From Pseudodesulfovibrio sp. (GTDB taxonomy: Bacteria > Desulfobacterota > Desulfovibrionia > Desulfovibrionales > Desulfovibrionaceae): 64,000 bases of DNA. Each line of letters opens with the position of its first letter. Within the stretch, counting starts at the first letter, position 1. Position numbers and translations under genes: made by a program. Of this stretch, positions 54,111 through 62,610 are shown piece after piece. Below the pieces are notes generated by a model. That model worked only from the letters and a program-made list of their open reading frames with translations, made no database searches and was not told the DNA's origin. The stretch is taken from positions 1,003,029-1,067,028 of the forward strand of contig JADGEX010000001.1 of the NCBI GenBank assembly GCA_016744135.1, given 5' to 3'.

Positions 54111-55110
54111 TGCCGCCCTCCTCTTCAGGACTCTTCAGGAGTTTAGCTCCCACGCCAAGGAACCCGGCAACAACACCGGCCATAGGAGCCAGTAGTGTCG
54201 CTGTCGCAAGATGAGTTTCATCCTTCATGACATCCTCGACCTTTGCCATATGCGGCTTGCCCTTGCCCTTTTCCACACCCTTGCTGAGCAGTTCAAACGG
54301 AACCGGAGAGACATATATTGTATTAGTGCCACCATTTTCGTTCAGGCCATAGATAAAACCATCCATTTCCTTGGCCAAAGCCTTGGCCTTGACGACGATC
54401 TCTCGACGCGGCCCGATGGTCTGCACGTCCTCGGGACAAGCCGAAATACATGCAGGCAATTCGCCCTTGTCCAACAACTGATAACAACGGTCACACTTAT
54501 ACATAACCCCGTTCCCTGCGAAACGCGGCATAATATCCAAATACAACCCAACTCCTGATTGTCGTTGCGGGATGTGCCATGGACAAACCGTCCGACACTT
54601 GGCTCCCCCCATGCATAACTGGTCGCTAATTTTGGTAATGCCATTGAGTTCCTTATTGGCCGCACCGAATGGACACAAATTGGCACATGGCGGATTCTGA
54701 CAATGCATACACCGACGAGGTATATTGATGTCATACTCTTCACCATTATACTCACCCGTAGCATTCTGCAAAAACAACCAGTTATATGGAGTCAGCCTGT
54801 CGTCGACATCCCGTTTTCCCGACCAGTCCTCGGGCTTGGCCCGCTTGGTAGGTACAATCTTCGGAAAAGGCTTGGTGGGTTCAGGGAATTTGGAAGCATT
54901 GGATTCACGACATGCGGACACACACTCACCACACCCGATACACTTGGACAAATCGAGCAGGGTTGCCAATTCGCCATCCGACGGTTTGGGAACTCGCTGT
55001 TCGGAAGCCACGGCAACAGACGGAATAAGCATTCCGGCTCCGCCCACGCCAAAAGTTTTCAAAAAGCCACGACGACTTATGCCCCCAGAAGATTCTTTCT
55101 TTTTACCCAT
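54100..55110 (-). CDS. Tat-exported 4x(4Fe-4S) electron-transfer protein (HybA/DmsB type)
   Basis: About 336 residues. A Tat signal with SRRGFLKTFG lies at residues about 11-20. Cluster motifs follow: CIGCGECVSAC, CMHCQNPPCANLC, a variant CMGGAKCRTVC, and CDRCYQLLDKGELPAC...C. A C-terminal hydrophobic segment (LLAPMAGVVAGFLGV) may anchor it. The layout is that of HybA/DmsB-type subunits, which carry electrons between a periplasmic enzyme and the quinone pool. Its partner is the membrane protein that overlaps it. Start at 55110 has GAGGTG upstream. Confidence 0.88.
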   Translation of the reverse strand: MGKKKESSGGISRRGFLKTFGVGGAGMLIPSVAVASEQRVPKPSDGELATLLDLSKCIGCGECVSACRESNASKFPEPTKPFPKIVPTKRAKPEDWSGKRDVDDRLTPYNWLFLQNATGEYNGEEYDINIPRRCMHCQNPPCANLCPFGAANKELNGITKISDQLCMGGAKCRTVCPWHIPQRQSGVGLYLDIMPRFAGNGVMYKCDRCYQLLDKGELPACISACPEDVQTIGPRREIVVKAKALAKEMDGFIYGLNENGGTNTIYVSPVPFELLSKGVEKGKGKPHMAKVEDVMKDETHLATATLLAPMAGVVAGFLGVGAKLLKSPEEEGGNES

Positions 55111-55173
55111 ATTAATAAACACCTCATAATAAATACTCTGGCTGTTCGAACAAATCTCGATTCACCGCGCAAC

Positions 55174-55205
55174 ATACCCTATAGGGGTATATTCGCTCAT
55201 GTCAA
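55174..55205 (-). promoter_or_regulatory. Promoter with CsoR/CstR-like operator for the Fe-S operon
   Basis: On the minus strand TTGACA (55200-55205) and TATAGG (55178-55183) are 16 bases apart. A near-perfect palindrome, ATACCCCTATAGGGTAT (minus strand, 55174-55190), covers the -10. CsoR/DUF156-family repressors (copper, or persulfide for CstR) bind G/C-tract palindromes of this type. No such regulator is in the window. The gap 55111-55514 also holds the citrate synthase promoter. Confidence 0.6.
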
Positions 55206-55326
55206 GATGGACAGTTTTCATTCAAAATGACACTTTTTTGGGGACATACAATAAAAAAATATACACCTTAGCATCGTTAAAACTTTTAAATAATTCATTT
55301 TTCACAACATAGCGCATTCTGAACAA

Positions 55327-55356
55327 TTGACACCATTCATACCTCTGTTGTAATAA
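55327..55356 (+). promoter_or_regulatory. candidate promoter of citrate synthase
   Basis: TTGACA (55327-55332) and TAATAA (55351-55356) are 18 bases apart, about 160 bases before the gene; a 6-base-pair stem (CTCCGA/TCGGAG) lies at 55464-55480 in the leader. Confidence 0.5.
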
Positions 55357-55514
55357 CATAGTGATAACAAACGAGTCCATAAATCAAGACAGCGCATCGA
55401 CCGCAACTATCGGCCAAAATCATCGGCCATCTGGCCCAGTCCAGCAAACGAATATCATTCTGCCTCCGACATGATCGGAGTCGCTAGGTCGACGGCAAAA
55501 GACAAGGAAATGAC

Positions 55515-56822
55515 ATGGGAAAAGAGAACACAATGACACCGGATCAGAAAGCCACGCTGACCATAGGGGATGCAACCTATGAGCTGCCCATTATCGTGGG
55601 CACGGAAAATGAGCACGCAATCGACATCACTGGCCTCCGTTCCGAGACCGGCTTCATCACCTACGATCCAGGCTACGCCAACACGGGATCATGCTCCAGC
55701 AACATCACCTTTGTTGATGGCGAAAAAGGCATTCTCCGATACCGAGGCTATCCCATCGAGGAGCTTGCGGCCCAAGGCACTTTCATAGAGACCGCCTACC
55801 TGTTGATTTTCGGAGAACTGCCGACCCGCGCCCAACGTCAGGAATTTCGCCAACTCCTCGACGAACAAGAATTACTCCATGAAGACTTGCGCCACCACTT
55901 CGAAGGCTTTCCATCCAACGGACATCCCATGGCTATCCTGTCCGCAGTCATCAACGCACTTGGCTGTTATCATCCTGATCTGCTGCAAATCAATACGGAA
56001 GATGAATTTCTCCGGGCTGCTGCCAAGATTATTTCCAAGGTGCGTACCATCGCAGCCTGGTCCTATCGCAAGGCGCACGGCCTGCCGTTCATGTACCCGG
56101 ACCCCAAGCTGACATACTGCCGCAACTTCCTGCACATGATGCACTCTTTCCCACACAGACCATTTGAGCCAACCGATGCTCAGGTACGTGCGCTGTCACT
56201 TTTCTTCCTGCTCCATGCAGACCATGAACAAAACTGCTCATGCTCCACCGTACGCATGGTTCAGTCCACCGAAGCCAATATGTTCGCTTCAGTTTCCGCA
56301 GGCATCTGCGCACTCTGGGGCCGTCTGCATGGCGGAGCCAACGCAGGCGTGATCTCCATGCTCGAACAGATCAATGAAGGAGATCTGTCCGTCAAGCAGT
56401 GCATCGAGCGAGTCAAGCAAAAGGAATTCCGGCTCATGGGATTCGGCCACCGCATCTACAAATCATTCGATCCACGTGCCAAAATACTGCGCGAGGCAGC
56501 CCATAACATGCTCGAATCCACAGGGTACAGTGACCCACTGCTCGACATTGCACTGGAACTCGCAGATACTGCCTTGAATGATGAATACTTTACCGAACGA
56601 AAACTCTATCCCAACGTGGATTTCTATTCCGGCATCATCCTGCGCGCACTCGGCATCCCAGTGAACATGTTCCCTGTAATGTTTGCCATTGGCCGCATGC
56701 CTGGTTGGATAGCCCACTGGAATGAGGCCAACACCGACGGCGTCACCAAGATTCACCGTCCGCGCCAGATTTACACAGGTCTTGCCCCGCGCAAATATGT
56801 CCCGTTGGATTCACGACTGTAG
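55515..56822 (+). CDS. gltA: Citrate synthase
   Basis: A 435-residue type II citrate synthase, condensing acetyl-CoA and oxaloacetate. The catalytic residues lie in HGGANAGVI (first His), GFGHRIYKSFDPR (second His) and the C-terminal Asp region; HADHEQNCSCSTVR and PNVDFYSG (family start of the large domain end) are seen. Length and pattern are Gram-negative GltA type. In sulfate reducers the cycle is usually used for synthesis of glutamate. AAGGAAA precedes the ATG. nadK follows within 6 bases. Confidence 0.95.
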   Translation: MGKENTMTPDQKATLTIGDATYELPIIVGTENEHAIDITGLRSETGFITYDPGYANTGSCSSNITFVDGEKGILRYRGYPIEELAAQGTFIETAYLLIFGELPTRAQRQEFRQLLDEQELLHEDLRHHFEGFPSNGHPMAILSAVINALGCYHPDLLQINTEDEFLRAAAKIISKVRTIAAWSYRKAHGLPFMYPDPKLTYCRNFLHMMHSFPHRPFEPTDAQVRALSLFFLLHADHEQNCSCSTVRMVQSTEANMFASVSAGICALWGRLHGGANAGVISMLEQINEGDLSVKQCIERVKQKEFRLMGFGHRIYKSFDPRAKILREAAHNMLESTGYSDPLLDIALELADTALNDEYFTERKLYPNVDFYSGIILRALGIPVNMFPVMFAIGRMPGWIAHWNEANTDGVTKIHRPRQIYTGLAPRKYVPLDSRL

Positions 56823-56828
56823 GCTGTC

Positions 56829-57605
56829 ATGACAGAAAAAGAGATCAGGAAAATCGCCTGTGTGGCGTCGGATGCCCCCAAGGCTCAGAAAGGGCTCGCT
56901 ATCCTGGCTGAACGCTACCCGCTGACGGACGTTGCCGATGCTGATGTATTGGTTGCTTTGGGCGGTGACGGCTTCATGCTCCAGACCATCCACGAGCACA
57001 TGGATACCGGCCTGCCCATTTATGGCATGAACCGGGGCACCATAGGCTTCCTGCTCAATCAGTTCAATCCCGACAACCTGTTGGGACGACTCAACGCGGC
57101 ACAGGTACACGCTCTCAATCCGTTGGTCATGTCCGCCTTTACGGTGGATGGCCAACAGGTTTCCGCATTGGCCTTCAATGAGGTAGCCCTGCTCCGCTAT
57201 TCACAGCAGTCAGCCAACATCAGGGTGTCCATCAACGGCAAACAACGTCTGGAAAACCTTGTTTGTGATGGCATTATGGTGGCGACCCCTGCAGGCTCTA
57301 CCGCATACAATCTGTCTGCACGTGGACCAATCATCCCGCTCGGGTCCAATGTCCTTGCCCTGACACCGGTCAGCCCGTTCCGGCCCCGCCGCTGGAACGG
57401 CGCACTTCTGCCCCACTCGGCCAGCGTTGAATTTGAGATATTGGATGCCAAACGCCGCCCCGTTGGTGCGTCAGCAGATTCTTTCGAAGTCCGTGATGTC
57501 GCGCACATCACGATCAAGGAAGACCATTCCCGTCCGGCCTGCATCCTTTTTGACCCGGATCACTCACTTGAGGAACGCATTTTCAACGAACAATTTGTCC
57601 TTTAA
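56829..57605 (+). CDS. nadK: NAD kinase
   Basis: A 258-residue ATP-NAD kinase making NADP. GGDGFMLQTIH carries the GGDG motif with catalytic Asp; NRGTIGFLLNQ, FNEVALLR and DGIMVATPAGSTAYNLSA complete the family pattern. It is shorter than E. coli NadK (292) mainly at the N terminus. It is 6 bases after citrate synthase and likely co-transcribed. Confidence 0.94.
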   Translation: MTEKEIRKIACVASDAPKAQKGLAILAERYPLTDVADADVLVALGGDGFMLQTIHEHMDTGLPIYGMNRGTIGFLLNQFNPDNLLGRLNAAQVHALNPLVMSAFTVDGQQVSALAFNEVALLRYSQQSANIRVSINGKQRLENLVCDGIMVATPAGSTAYNLSARGPIIPLGSNVLALTPVSPFRPRRWNGALLPHSASVEFEILDAKRRPVGASADSFEVRDVAHITIKEDHSRPACILFDPDHSLEERIFNEQFVL

Positions 57606-57678
57606 TTCTGATAGTCAAGCGCGGTCTGACTCCCGCACCTTTAAAGAAAAATATTTCAGGAAAAGGATTTTGCCGTTA

Positions 57679-57706
57679 TTGTACAAACAGGGGATTAAGG
57701 TATACT
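57679..57706 (+). promoter_or_regulatory. candidate promoter of the DEAD-box helicase
   Basis: TTGTAC (57679-57684) and TATACT (57701-57706), 16 bases apart, give a leader of about 80 bases before the helicase ATG. Long leaders are common for cold-induced helicase genes; that part is inference. Confidence 0.5.
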
Positions 57707-57793
57707 GTGCGCGAGCTTTAAACAAATTTCTCACTCCGGCCCCATTTATACGACTGACTCGACCGGAGTTCACATCATACATTGTAGGTACTT

Positions 57794-59476
57794 ATGGAAA
57801 ATGAAAATCTGAATCCCGACACCGGGAACGAAGAAGGGATAGATGAAACAGGTATCCCTGGAATAACTTTTGAGGAACTGCCTGAAAAAATGGCAGAAGC
57901 ATGCAACCGTGCAGGCTGGGATAAACTCATGCCAGTGCAGGAAAAAGCAATGCCGTACTTGTTGAATGGACAGGATGTCATGGTCCAAGCCCGGACAGGT
58001 TCCGGCAAAACGGGCGCTTTCGTACTCCCGCTCATCGAGAAACTCAATGCTAACAGCCCGAAATGTCAAACCTTGGTCATGGTTCCGACTCGAGAACTGG
58101 CTAAACAGGTAGCGCAGGAAGCGCGTATGCTAGCTGGCGACAATGGTATCAAAGTCGTGGCCGTGTACGGCGGTGTGGGCTATAAAGAACAGCTCGATGC
58201 ATTTCGCGACGGTGCCCAACTCGTCGTCGGCACTCCCGGTCGTATTCTGGACCACCTCATGCGCCGTAACCTAATCCTTGACGACCTCAAGGTCCTAATT
58301 TTCGACGAAGCAGACCGTATGCTATCGGTCGGTTTCTACCCTGACATGGTGGAAGTAAAACGGTATCTGCCACGCAATTTAATCGGTTCTTTCATGTTCT
58401 CCGCCACCTTCCCGCCATCTGTTTTACGATTGGCCGAAGACTTCATGGTCAAACCGGAATTCCTGAGCCTCTCCTCTGACGAGACCAACGTTTCAGCCAT
58501 CTCCCACCAATTCGTGGAAGTGCAAGCCATGGGCAAGGAACGCAAGCTCATCAAACTCATTGAGCTGGAAAATCCTTCCTCTGCCATCATCTTTTCCAAC
58601 ACCAAACGCAACGTGGAATTCACCGCCGCCCTGCTCTCCCAGTTCGGATTCGACGCTGAAGGTTTGACCTCGGATTTGACGCAGAATAAACGCGAACGCC
58701 TCATGACACAAATCAAGGAAGGCAAATTACGCTTCCTCGTTGCCACGGACGTTGCTGCACGCGGCATCGACATCCCGGAACTTTCCCATGTCTTCATGAT
58801 GGAACCACCAGAAGATCCTGAATCTTACGTACATCGTGCTGGCCGCACAGGTCGTGCTGGAGCCACAGGCACCGCCATCACTCTGGTTGACGTCATCCAA
58901 AAGATGGAACTGGAACGCATCGCCACCCGGTTCAAGATCACTTTTGAGGAGATGAAGGACCCCACAGAAGAAGATGTAACCGCTATCATTGAGGAACGAC
59001 TCACCGCCATTCTTGAAAAACGTTTCCGCAAATTGACCAACATTCAGCAAGAACGTGTTTCTCGATTCCTTCCCTTGGCAAAAAAATACAGCAAGGACGA
59101 AGAATCTCTGGCTTTGCTCGCCATGTTGCTTGATGAACTTTATCAGCCCACCCTGCACGGCAAACCCGTAGATCCCACTCTCGCAAAAGAACCATCTGGC
59201 AACTCTCGGCCCACAAAAAATACGCCCGCCAGAAAGCCTCAAAAACGAGAGGAAAAACCAGCCCCGCGTGAGCGTACAGTCGCAAAACGCGCTCCCAAAC
59301 CAAAGGAAACGGAAAAGCCTGTCAAAAAACAACCGGCCAAAGAAAAACTTGCCAGTGAGCCAATACGCGAACCCGCTCCCAGGGAACAACTGCAGGCCGA
59401 GGACGAAACGGCTTCAAAATCCAGGCCCAAACCCAGACGACGTCGCCGACGCAGAAAAAAACCTTCCAGCAGTTAA
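57794..59476 (+). CDS. DEAD-box RNA helicase
   Basis: A 560-residue ATP-dependent RNA helicase. A Q motif upstream of ARTGSGKTGAF (motif I), PTRELAKQV (Ia), FDEADRMLS (II), SATFPPS (III) and HRAGRTGRAG (VI). Residues about 440-560 are a Lys/Arg/Pro/Glu-rich tail ending in RPKPRRRRRRRKKPSSS, probably unstructured RNA-binding. Overall like RhlE/CsdA. It may help ribosome assembly or mRNA decay in the cold. A GTG-started gene follows 3 bases later. Confidence 0.94.
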   Translation: MENENLNPDTGNEEGIDETGIPGITFEELPEKMAEACNRAGWDKLMPVQEKAMPYLLNGQDVMVQARTGSGKTGAFVLPLIEKLNANSPKCQTLVMVPTRELAKQVAQEARMLAGDNGIKVVAVYGGVGYKEQLDAFRDGAQLVVGTPGRILDHLMRRNLILDDLKVLIFDEADRMLSVGFYPDMVEVKRYLPRNLIGSFMFSATFPPSVLRLAEDFMVKPEFLSLSSDETNVSAISHQFVEVQAMGKERKLIKLIELENPSSAIIFSNTKRNVEFTAALLSQFGFDAEGLTSDLTQNKRERLMTQIKEGKLRFLVATDVAARGIDIPELSHVFMMEPPEDPESYVHRAGRTGRAGATGTAITLVDVIQKMELERIATRFKITFEEMKDPTEEDVTAIIEERLTAILEKRFRKLTNIQQERVSRFLPLAKKYSKDEESLALLAMLLDELYQPTLHGKPVDPTLAKEPSGNSRPTKNTPARKPQKREEKPAPRERTVAKRAPKPKETEKPVKKQPAKEKLASEPIREPAPREQLQAEDETASKSRPKPRRRRRRRKKPSSS

Positions 59477-59479
59477 GCC

Positions 59480-60268
59480 GTGCCAAAAAATTCACTTATT
59501 CTTGGACTGGCCGCAGGTTACCATTACGGTGATGTGCGGCCTTTTCTTGCCTCACTTGATCAAGTCGACTATTCCGGCGATCGGATTCTTTTCGTGTCCG
59601 ACACGACTCGAAATCTGGACCAAATGCAGTCACACTCAGTGACCACCATTCCTATAAAACGGACGACAGGACATGAAAAAGTTCCTTACAATGGTTTGCG
59701 ATATTTTTCATATCTAAACTTTCTGGAATCATCGAAAAGATATGATCACATTCTTATCGCAGATGTTCGCGACGTCGTTTTTCAACGCGACCCATTTTCC
59801 TTTCCATGGGCCAAAGGTCTCAACTGCACACTGGAAGATCGCAGCGCGACCATTGGAGGATGCCCATATAACGCCCATTGGGTTCGTGAACACCTCGGCC
59901 CCGAAATGTTAACAACTCTCACGGACAAACCAGTGTCCTGTTCCGGCACGACTGTTGGTGATCACGATGCCATGGTTGGCTATCTGCGTACCATGACCAG
60001 CCACCTCACACCGCCACCCACGGCCAAACGCATGGCGGGATATGATCAAGCCATCCACAACATGCTTGTTCACACCGGGCAAATTGAAACCCTAACTCTG
60101 CTCGACAACAGCGGCCCTATTCTCACACTTGGTCAGACACAGGGAGAACCAACGGCCGATGATACAGGAAACGTACTCAACGAAGCGGGAACTCCAGCAC
60201 ACATAGTCCACCAGTATGACCGCAAGCCGATTCTTTTCAAAACAATCCGAGGCTTGTACGCCGCGTAA
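59480..60268 (+). CDS. Putative glycosyltransferase-like protein
   Basis: A 262-residue soluble protein. ILIADVRDVVFQRDPF has a DxxD arrangement that, with its position after a strand-like stretch, resembles the metal site of nucleotide-sugar transferases in plants and bacteria. Later GGCPYNAHWV and GYDQAIHNMLV also fit such a fold. No close family named with certainty. The start codon is GTG, 3 bases after the helicase stop, without a clear ribosome-binding site, so translation may be coupled. Confidence 0.65.
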   Translation: MPKNSLILGLAAGYHYGDVRPFLASLDQVDYSGDRILFVSDTTRNLDQMQSHSVTTIPIKRTTGHEKVPYNGLRYFSYLNFLESSKRYDHILIADVRDVVFQRDPFSFPWAKGLNCTLEDRSATIGGCPYNAHWVREHLGPEMLTTLTDKPVSCSGTTVGDHDAMVGYLRTMTSHLTPPPTAKRMAGYDQAIHNMLVHTGQIETLTLLDNSGPILTLGQTQGEPTADDTGNVLNEAGTPAHIVHQYDRKPILFKTIRGLYAA

Positions 60269-60302
60269 TCCCCTCTGAAAGCACCTCGGTATTATAAAGC
60301 AA

Positions 60303-60704
60303 CTACTTGAAGTACTGCTGGAATTCCGCACTGGGTTCGATGTCTGCGTAAATATAGAGCGCAACTCCATACGGATCCAAAGTGACAAATCCTCGGTCGC
60401 CCCACGGATGATCCTCAAGTGGCATAATAATCGGCAAACCGGCCTCGACCAGTCGATCATGCGTTGCATCGACCAAAGAGCTAGACTGCAACGCCATATT
60501 GTACGTGAGTCCCCCCTTAAAAGTTTCCTGCTCAGGAGATTGAGGCTCCATGAACTGTAATGTGGGACCATCCTCACCAAACTTGAAATTGACATACCAC
60601 CCACTATCAAACCAGATGGTGGCATTAAAATGAGTACAATAAAAATCTCGGGCAAGCCTCGCATCAGCAACAATGATACAGGGCGAAATTGTCGACGGAT
60701 TCAT
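60303..60704 (-). CDS. VOC superfamily protein (glyoxalase/bleomycin-resistance type)
   Basis: A 133-residue vicinal oxygen chelate protein: IIVADARLARDFYCTHFNAT is the typical first betaalphabeta, and GFVTLDPYGVALYIYA the second half with a conserved Asp-Pro. VOC proteins include glyoxalase I, fosfomycin or bleomycin resistance and dioxygenase relatives; the metal-binding residues vary and I cannot say which reaction. GGAGG 7 bases before the ATG. It is convergent with the glycosyltransferase-like gene. Confidence 0.85.
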   Translation of the reverse strand: MNPSTISPCIIVADARLARDFYCTHFNATIWFDSGWYVNFKFGEDGPTLQFMEPQSPEQETFKGGLTYNMALQSSSLVDATHDRLVEAGLPIIMPLEDHPWGDRGFVTLDPYGVALYIYADIEPSAEFQQYFK

Positions 60705-60825
60705 GTTTCCTCCATTTTTTTACAGTGCTACCATAAACACTTTCGCCTGCCCATACTGTCATAATCTACCAAAAATAAACGTGTTTTACTTCTCAATACT
60801 GCCACACAACGAAATGACATTGGTA

Positions 60826-60854
60826 TTGACAAACATTAATCAAGCGATTAATTA
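60826..60854 (+). promoter_or_regulatory. tetR promoter with operator
   Basis: TTGACA (60826-60831) and TAATTA (60849-60854), 17 bases apart. The spacer and -10 hold ATTAATCA-AG-CGATTAAT (60835-60852), one mismatch from the perfect palindrome found before the efflux genes. It should bind the TetR protein encoded just downstream. Confidence 0.65.
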
Positions 60855-60860
60855 ATAGAT

Positions 60861-61442
60861 ATGAACAAGAAGGAACACATACTCAAAACAGCGGCGAGAC
60901 TGTTTGCCATGCGCACCTTTGATACGGTGGGCATCCGCGACATCGCCAGAGAGGCAGACGTCAATAGCGCCATGGTTTCCTATTACTTCGGGAGCAAAAC
61001 AGGCTTGCTGCGAGAGATTTTCTCTCGATTCTCCAATTTGTTCCTCAGTGAAGCCAAACGTTGCATGAATAGGTCTCTTAACCCCCATGAGTTAATTAAA
61101 AATTTTGTACCAACAGTACTGGAAAACGCCCGATCAAACCGCGATCTCTACCTCATCGGCCTGCGCGAATTAAACCACGATTCTGAAGAATTACAGGATC
61201 TTAGAGACGAGATCATCAGCGAGTCACTGGAAAATTACAAAGAAAACTTTGAACGACTGGGAATCAACAGACCACGATTAGACGGTATTCCGGGACTGGG
61301 TTTCACAGTCATTATCGGTGCCGTTTTTTCTGACTATCTACTCGGCGGAGGCAGTTGTATCGACGACGAAAAAATGGTCGGAGAATATGCAGATGCGATT
61401 GTAGAAATTCTTCAAAAAGGCCTCACTGGATACTGGGCGTAA
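60861..61442 (+). CDS. TetR family regulator
   Basis: A 193-residue repressor. The N-terminal helix-turn-helix is HILKTAARLFAMRTFDTVGI followed by RDIAREADVNSAMVSYYFGSK; the C-terminal helical domain binds the inducer. It heads a divergent-looking but same-strand operon with an adaptor and RND permease. Two near-identical palindromes flank it, so it probably represses itself and the efflux genes. Its ligand is unknown. Confidence 0.9.
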   Translation: MNKKEHILKTAARLFAMRTFDTVGIRDIAREADVNSAMVSYYFGSKTGLLREIFSRFSNLFLSEAKRCMNRSLNPHELIKNFVPTVLENARSNRDLYLIGLRELNHDSEELQDLRDEIISESLENYKENFERLGINRPRLDGIPGLGFTVIIGAVFSDYLLGGGSCIDDEKMVGEYADAIVEILQKGLTGYWA

Positions 61443-61458
61443 TTTTTTTTAACCTGGA

Positions 61459-61476
61459 ATTAATCAACTGATTAAT
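61459..61476 (+). promoter_or_regulatory. TetR operator before the adaptor gene
   Basis: ATTAATCAACTGATTAAT is a perfect 8-base inverted repeat around AC, lying 25 bases before the adaptor ATG. A weak promoter (TTAACC at 61449, TTAATT at 61472, 17 apart) overlaps it. Confidence 0.7.
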
Positions 61477-61500
61477 TTTTCAGTCCTACAAGGGAAGATA

Positions 61501-62610
61501 ATGAGAAAAGTCATCGTATTCTGCCTGTTGCTCACCGTTGCACTGGCAGGCTGCAAAGAAGAAATCAAGAGAGTAGAATCCATCCGGCCGGTCCGCGTCT
61601 TCACCGTTGAAAGTGCGACTGCGCAGGAGTCACGAACTTTTCCTGGCAAAGTGAAAGCGACACGTGAAGCCAGCCTCGCATTTCGCGTCGCAGGGCAAAT
61701 TATAAAATTGAATGTGAAAGAAGGTGACCCCGTCAAGCAGGGCCAACTCATTGCCATGCTCGACCAACGTGATTTTCAAGCTGCCGTAGCTGACCTTCAA
61801 GCCCGTCTTGTTGGAGCAAAGTCGGTCCTGAACGAAGCCAAGCTCAACATTGACCGTAACCGCAAACTTCTTGACGATAAAATCATTGCCCAGTCAGCGT
61901 TTGACGCTGCGCAATCCAAGTATGAAACCAGCCGATCCGAGGTTCTCTCCCTTGAGCAGTCACTGCGACGAGCGCGACTCAATCTGCAATACACCAGATT
62001 GGAAGCTCCGTTCAGTGGAATCATTGCCGAAAAGATCCCATCCAATCACGAATACGTCCAAGCCAAAGAAGTCATTGTCCAGTTGGCCGATACTTCCGCA
62101 TTGGATGTTGTTATTGATATCCCGGAAAACATTTGGATCAAGGCCTTCAAAACAGGCGACGCCAATCTCCAAGGATTTAAGGCACGTTTCGAATCATATC
62201 CGGACAAACTCTTCCCTGTCCGTATCAAGGAATACCAGACCAACGCTAACCCGCAGACCCAAACCTACGAAGTGACTCTGACCATGAATAATGCGCAGGG
62301 ACTTGGAATCCACCCCGGTATGACCGTAGAAATTGTGGGAAGTGTCCCCGAAGAGATAAGCGCCGCCTCCGTAACCATTCCGTTTTCATCAGTAGTTGGT
62401 GAAGTCGAAGGCGACAAGTATGTCTGGGTTCTTGACAGCAATAGCTCCGTAGAAAAACGGAAAATCGAAGTTGAAAAAATTATTCAGGATATGTTCCGCG
62501 TTACCGGTGACATTCAACCCGGCGATCTCCTCATCGTAGCTGGAGTCAACTACCTGCGTGAAGGTCAAAAAGTAAAAGTGCTTAATGGTCGAATCGGAGG
62601 CCGCGAATAA
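61501..62610 (+). CDS. RND adaptor lipoprotein
   Basis: A 369-residue adaptor with a lipoprotein signal (MRKVIVFCLLLTVALAGCKE; LAGC lipobox). GKVKATREASLAFRVAGQI and EGDPVKQGQLIAMLDQRDFQ are the first barrel-lipoyl part; a helical hairpin (about 85-140), RLEAPFSGIIAEKIP, and a C-terminal HPGMTVEIVG follow. It belongs to a group of AcrA-like adaptors used by the MexK/AcrB-like permeases. AAGGG precedes the ATG. Its stop overlaps the ATG of the permease (TAATG). Confidence 0.92.
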   Translation: MRKVIVFCLLLTVALAGCKEEIKRVESIRPVRVFTVESATAQESRTFPGKVKATREASLAFRVAGQIIKLNVKEGDPVKQGQLIAMLDQRDFQAAVADLQARLVGAKSVLNEAKLNIDRNRKLLDDKIIAQSAFDAAQSKYETSRSEVLSLEQSLRRARLNLQYTRLEAPFSGIIAEKIPSNHEYVQAKEVIVQLADTSALDVVIDIPENIWIKAFKTGDANLQGFKARFESYPDKLFPVRIKEYQTNANPQTQTYEVTLTMNNAQGLGIHPGMTVEIVGSVPEEISAASVTIPFSSVVGEVEGDKYVWVLDSNSSVEKRKIEVEKIIQDMFRVTGDIQPGDLLIVAGVNYLREGQKVKVLNGRIGGRE

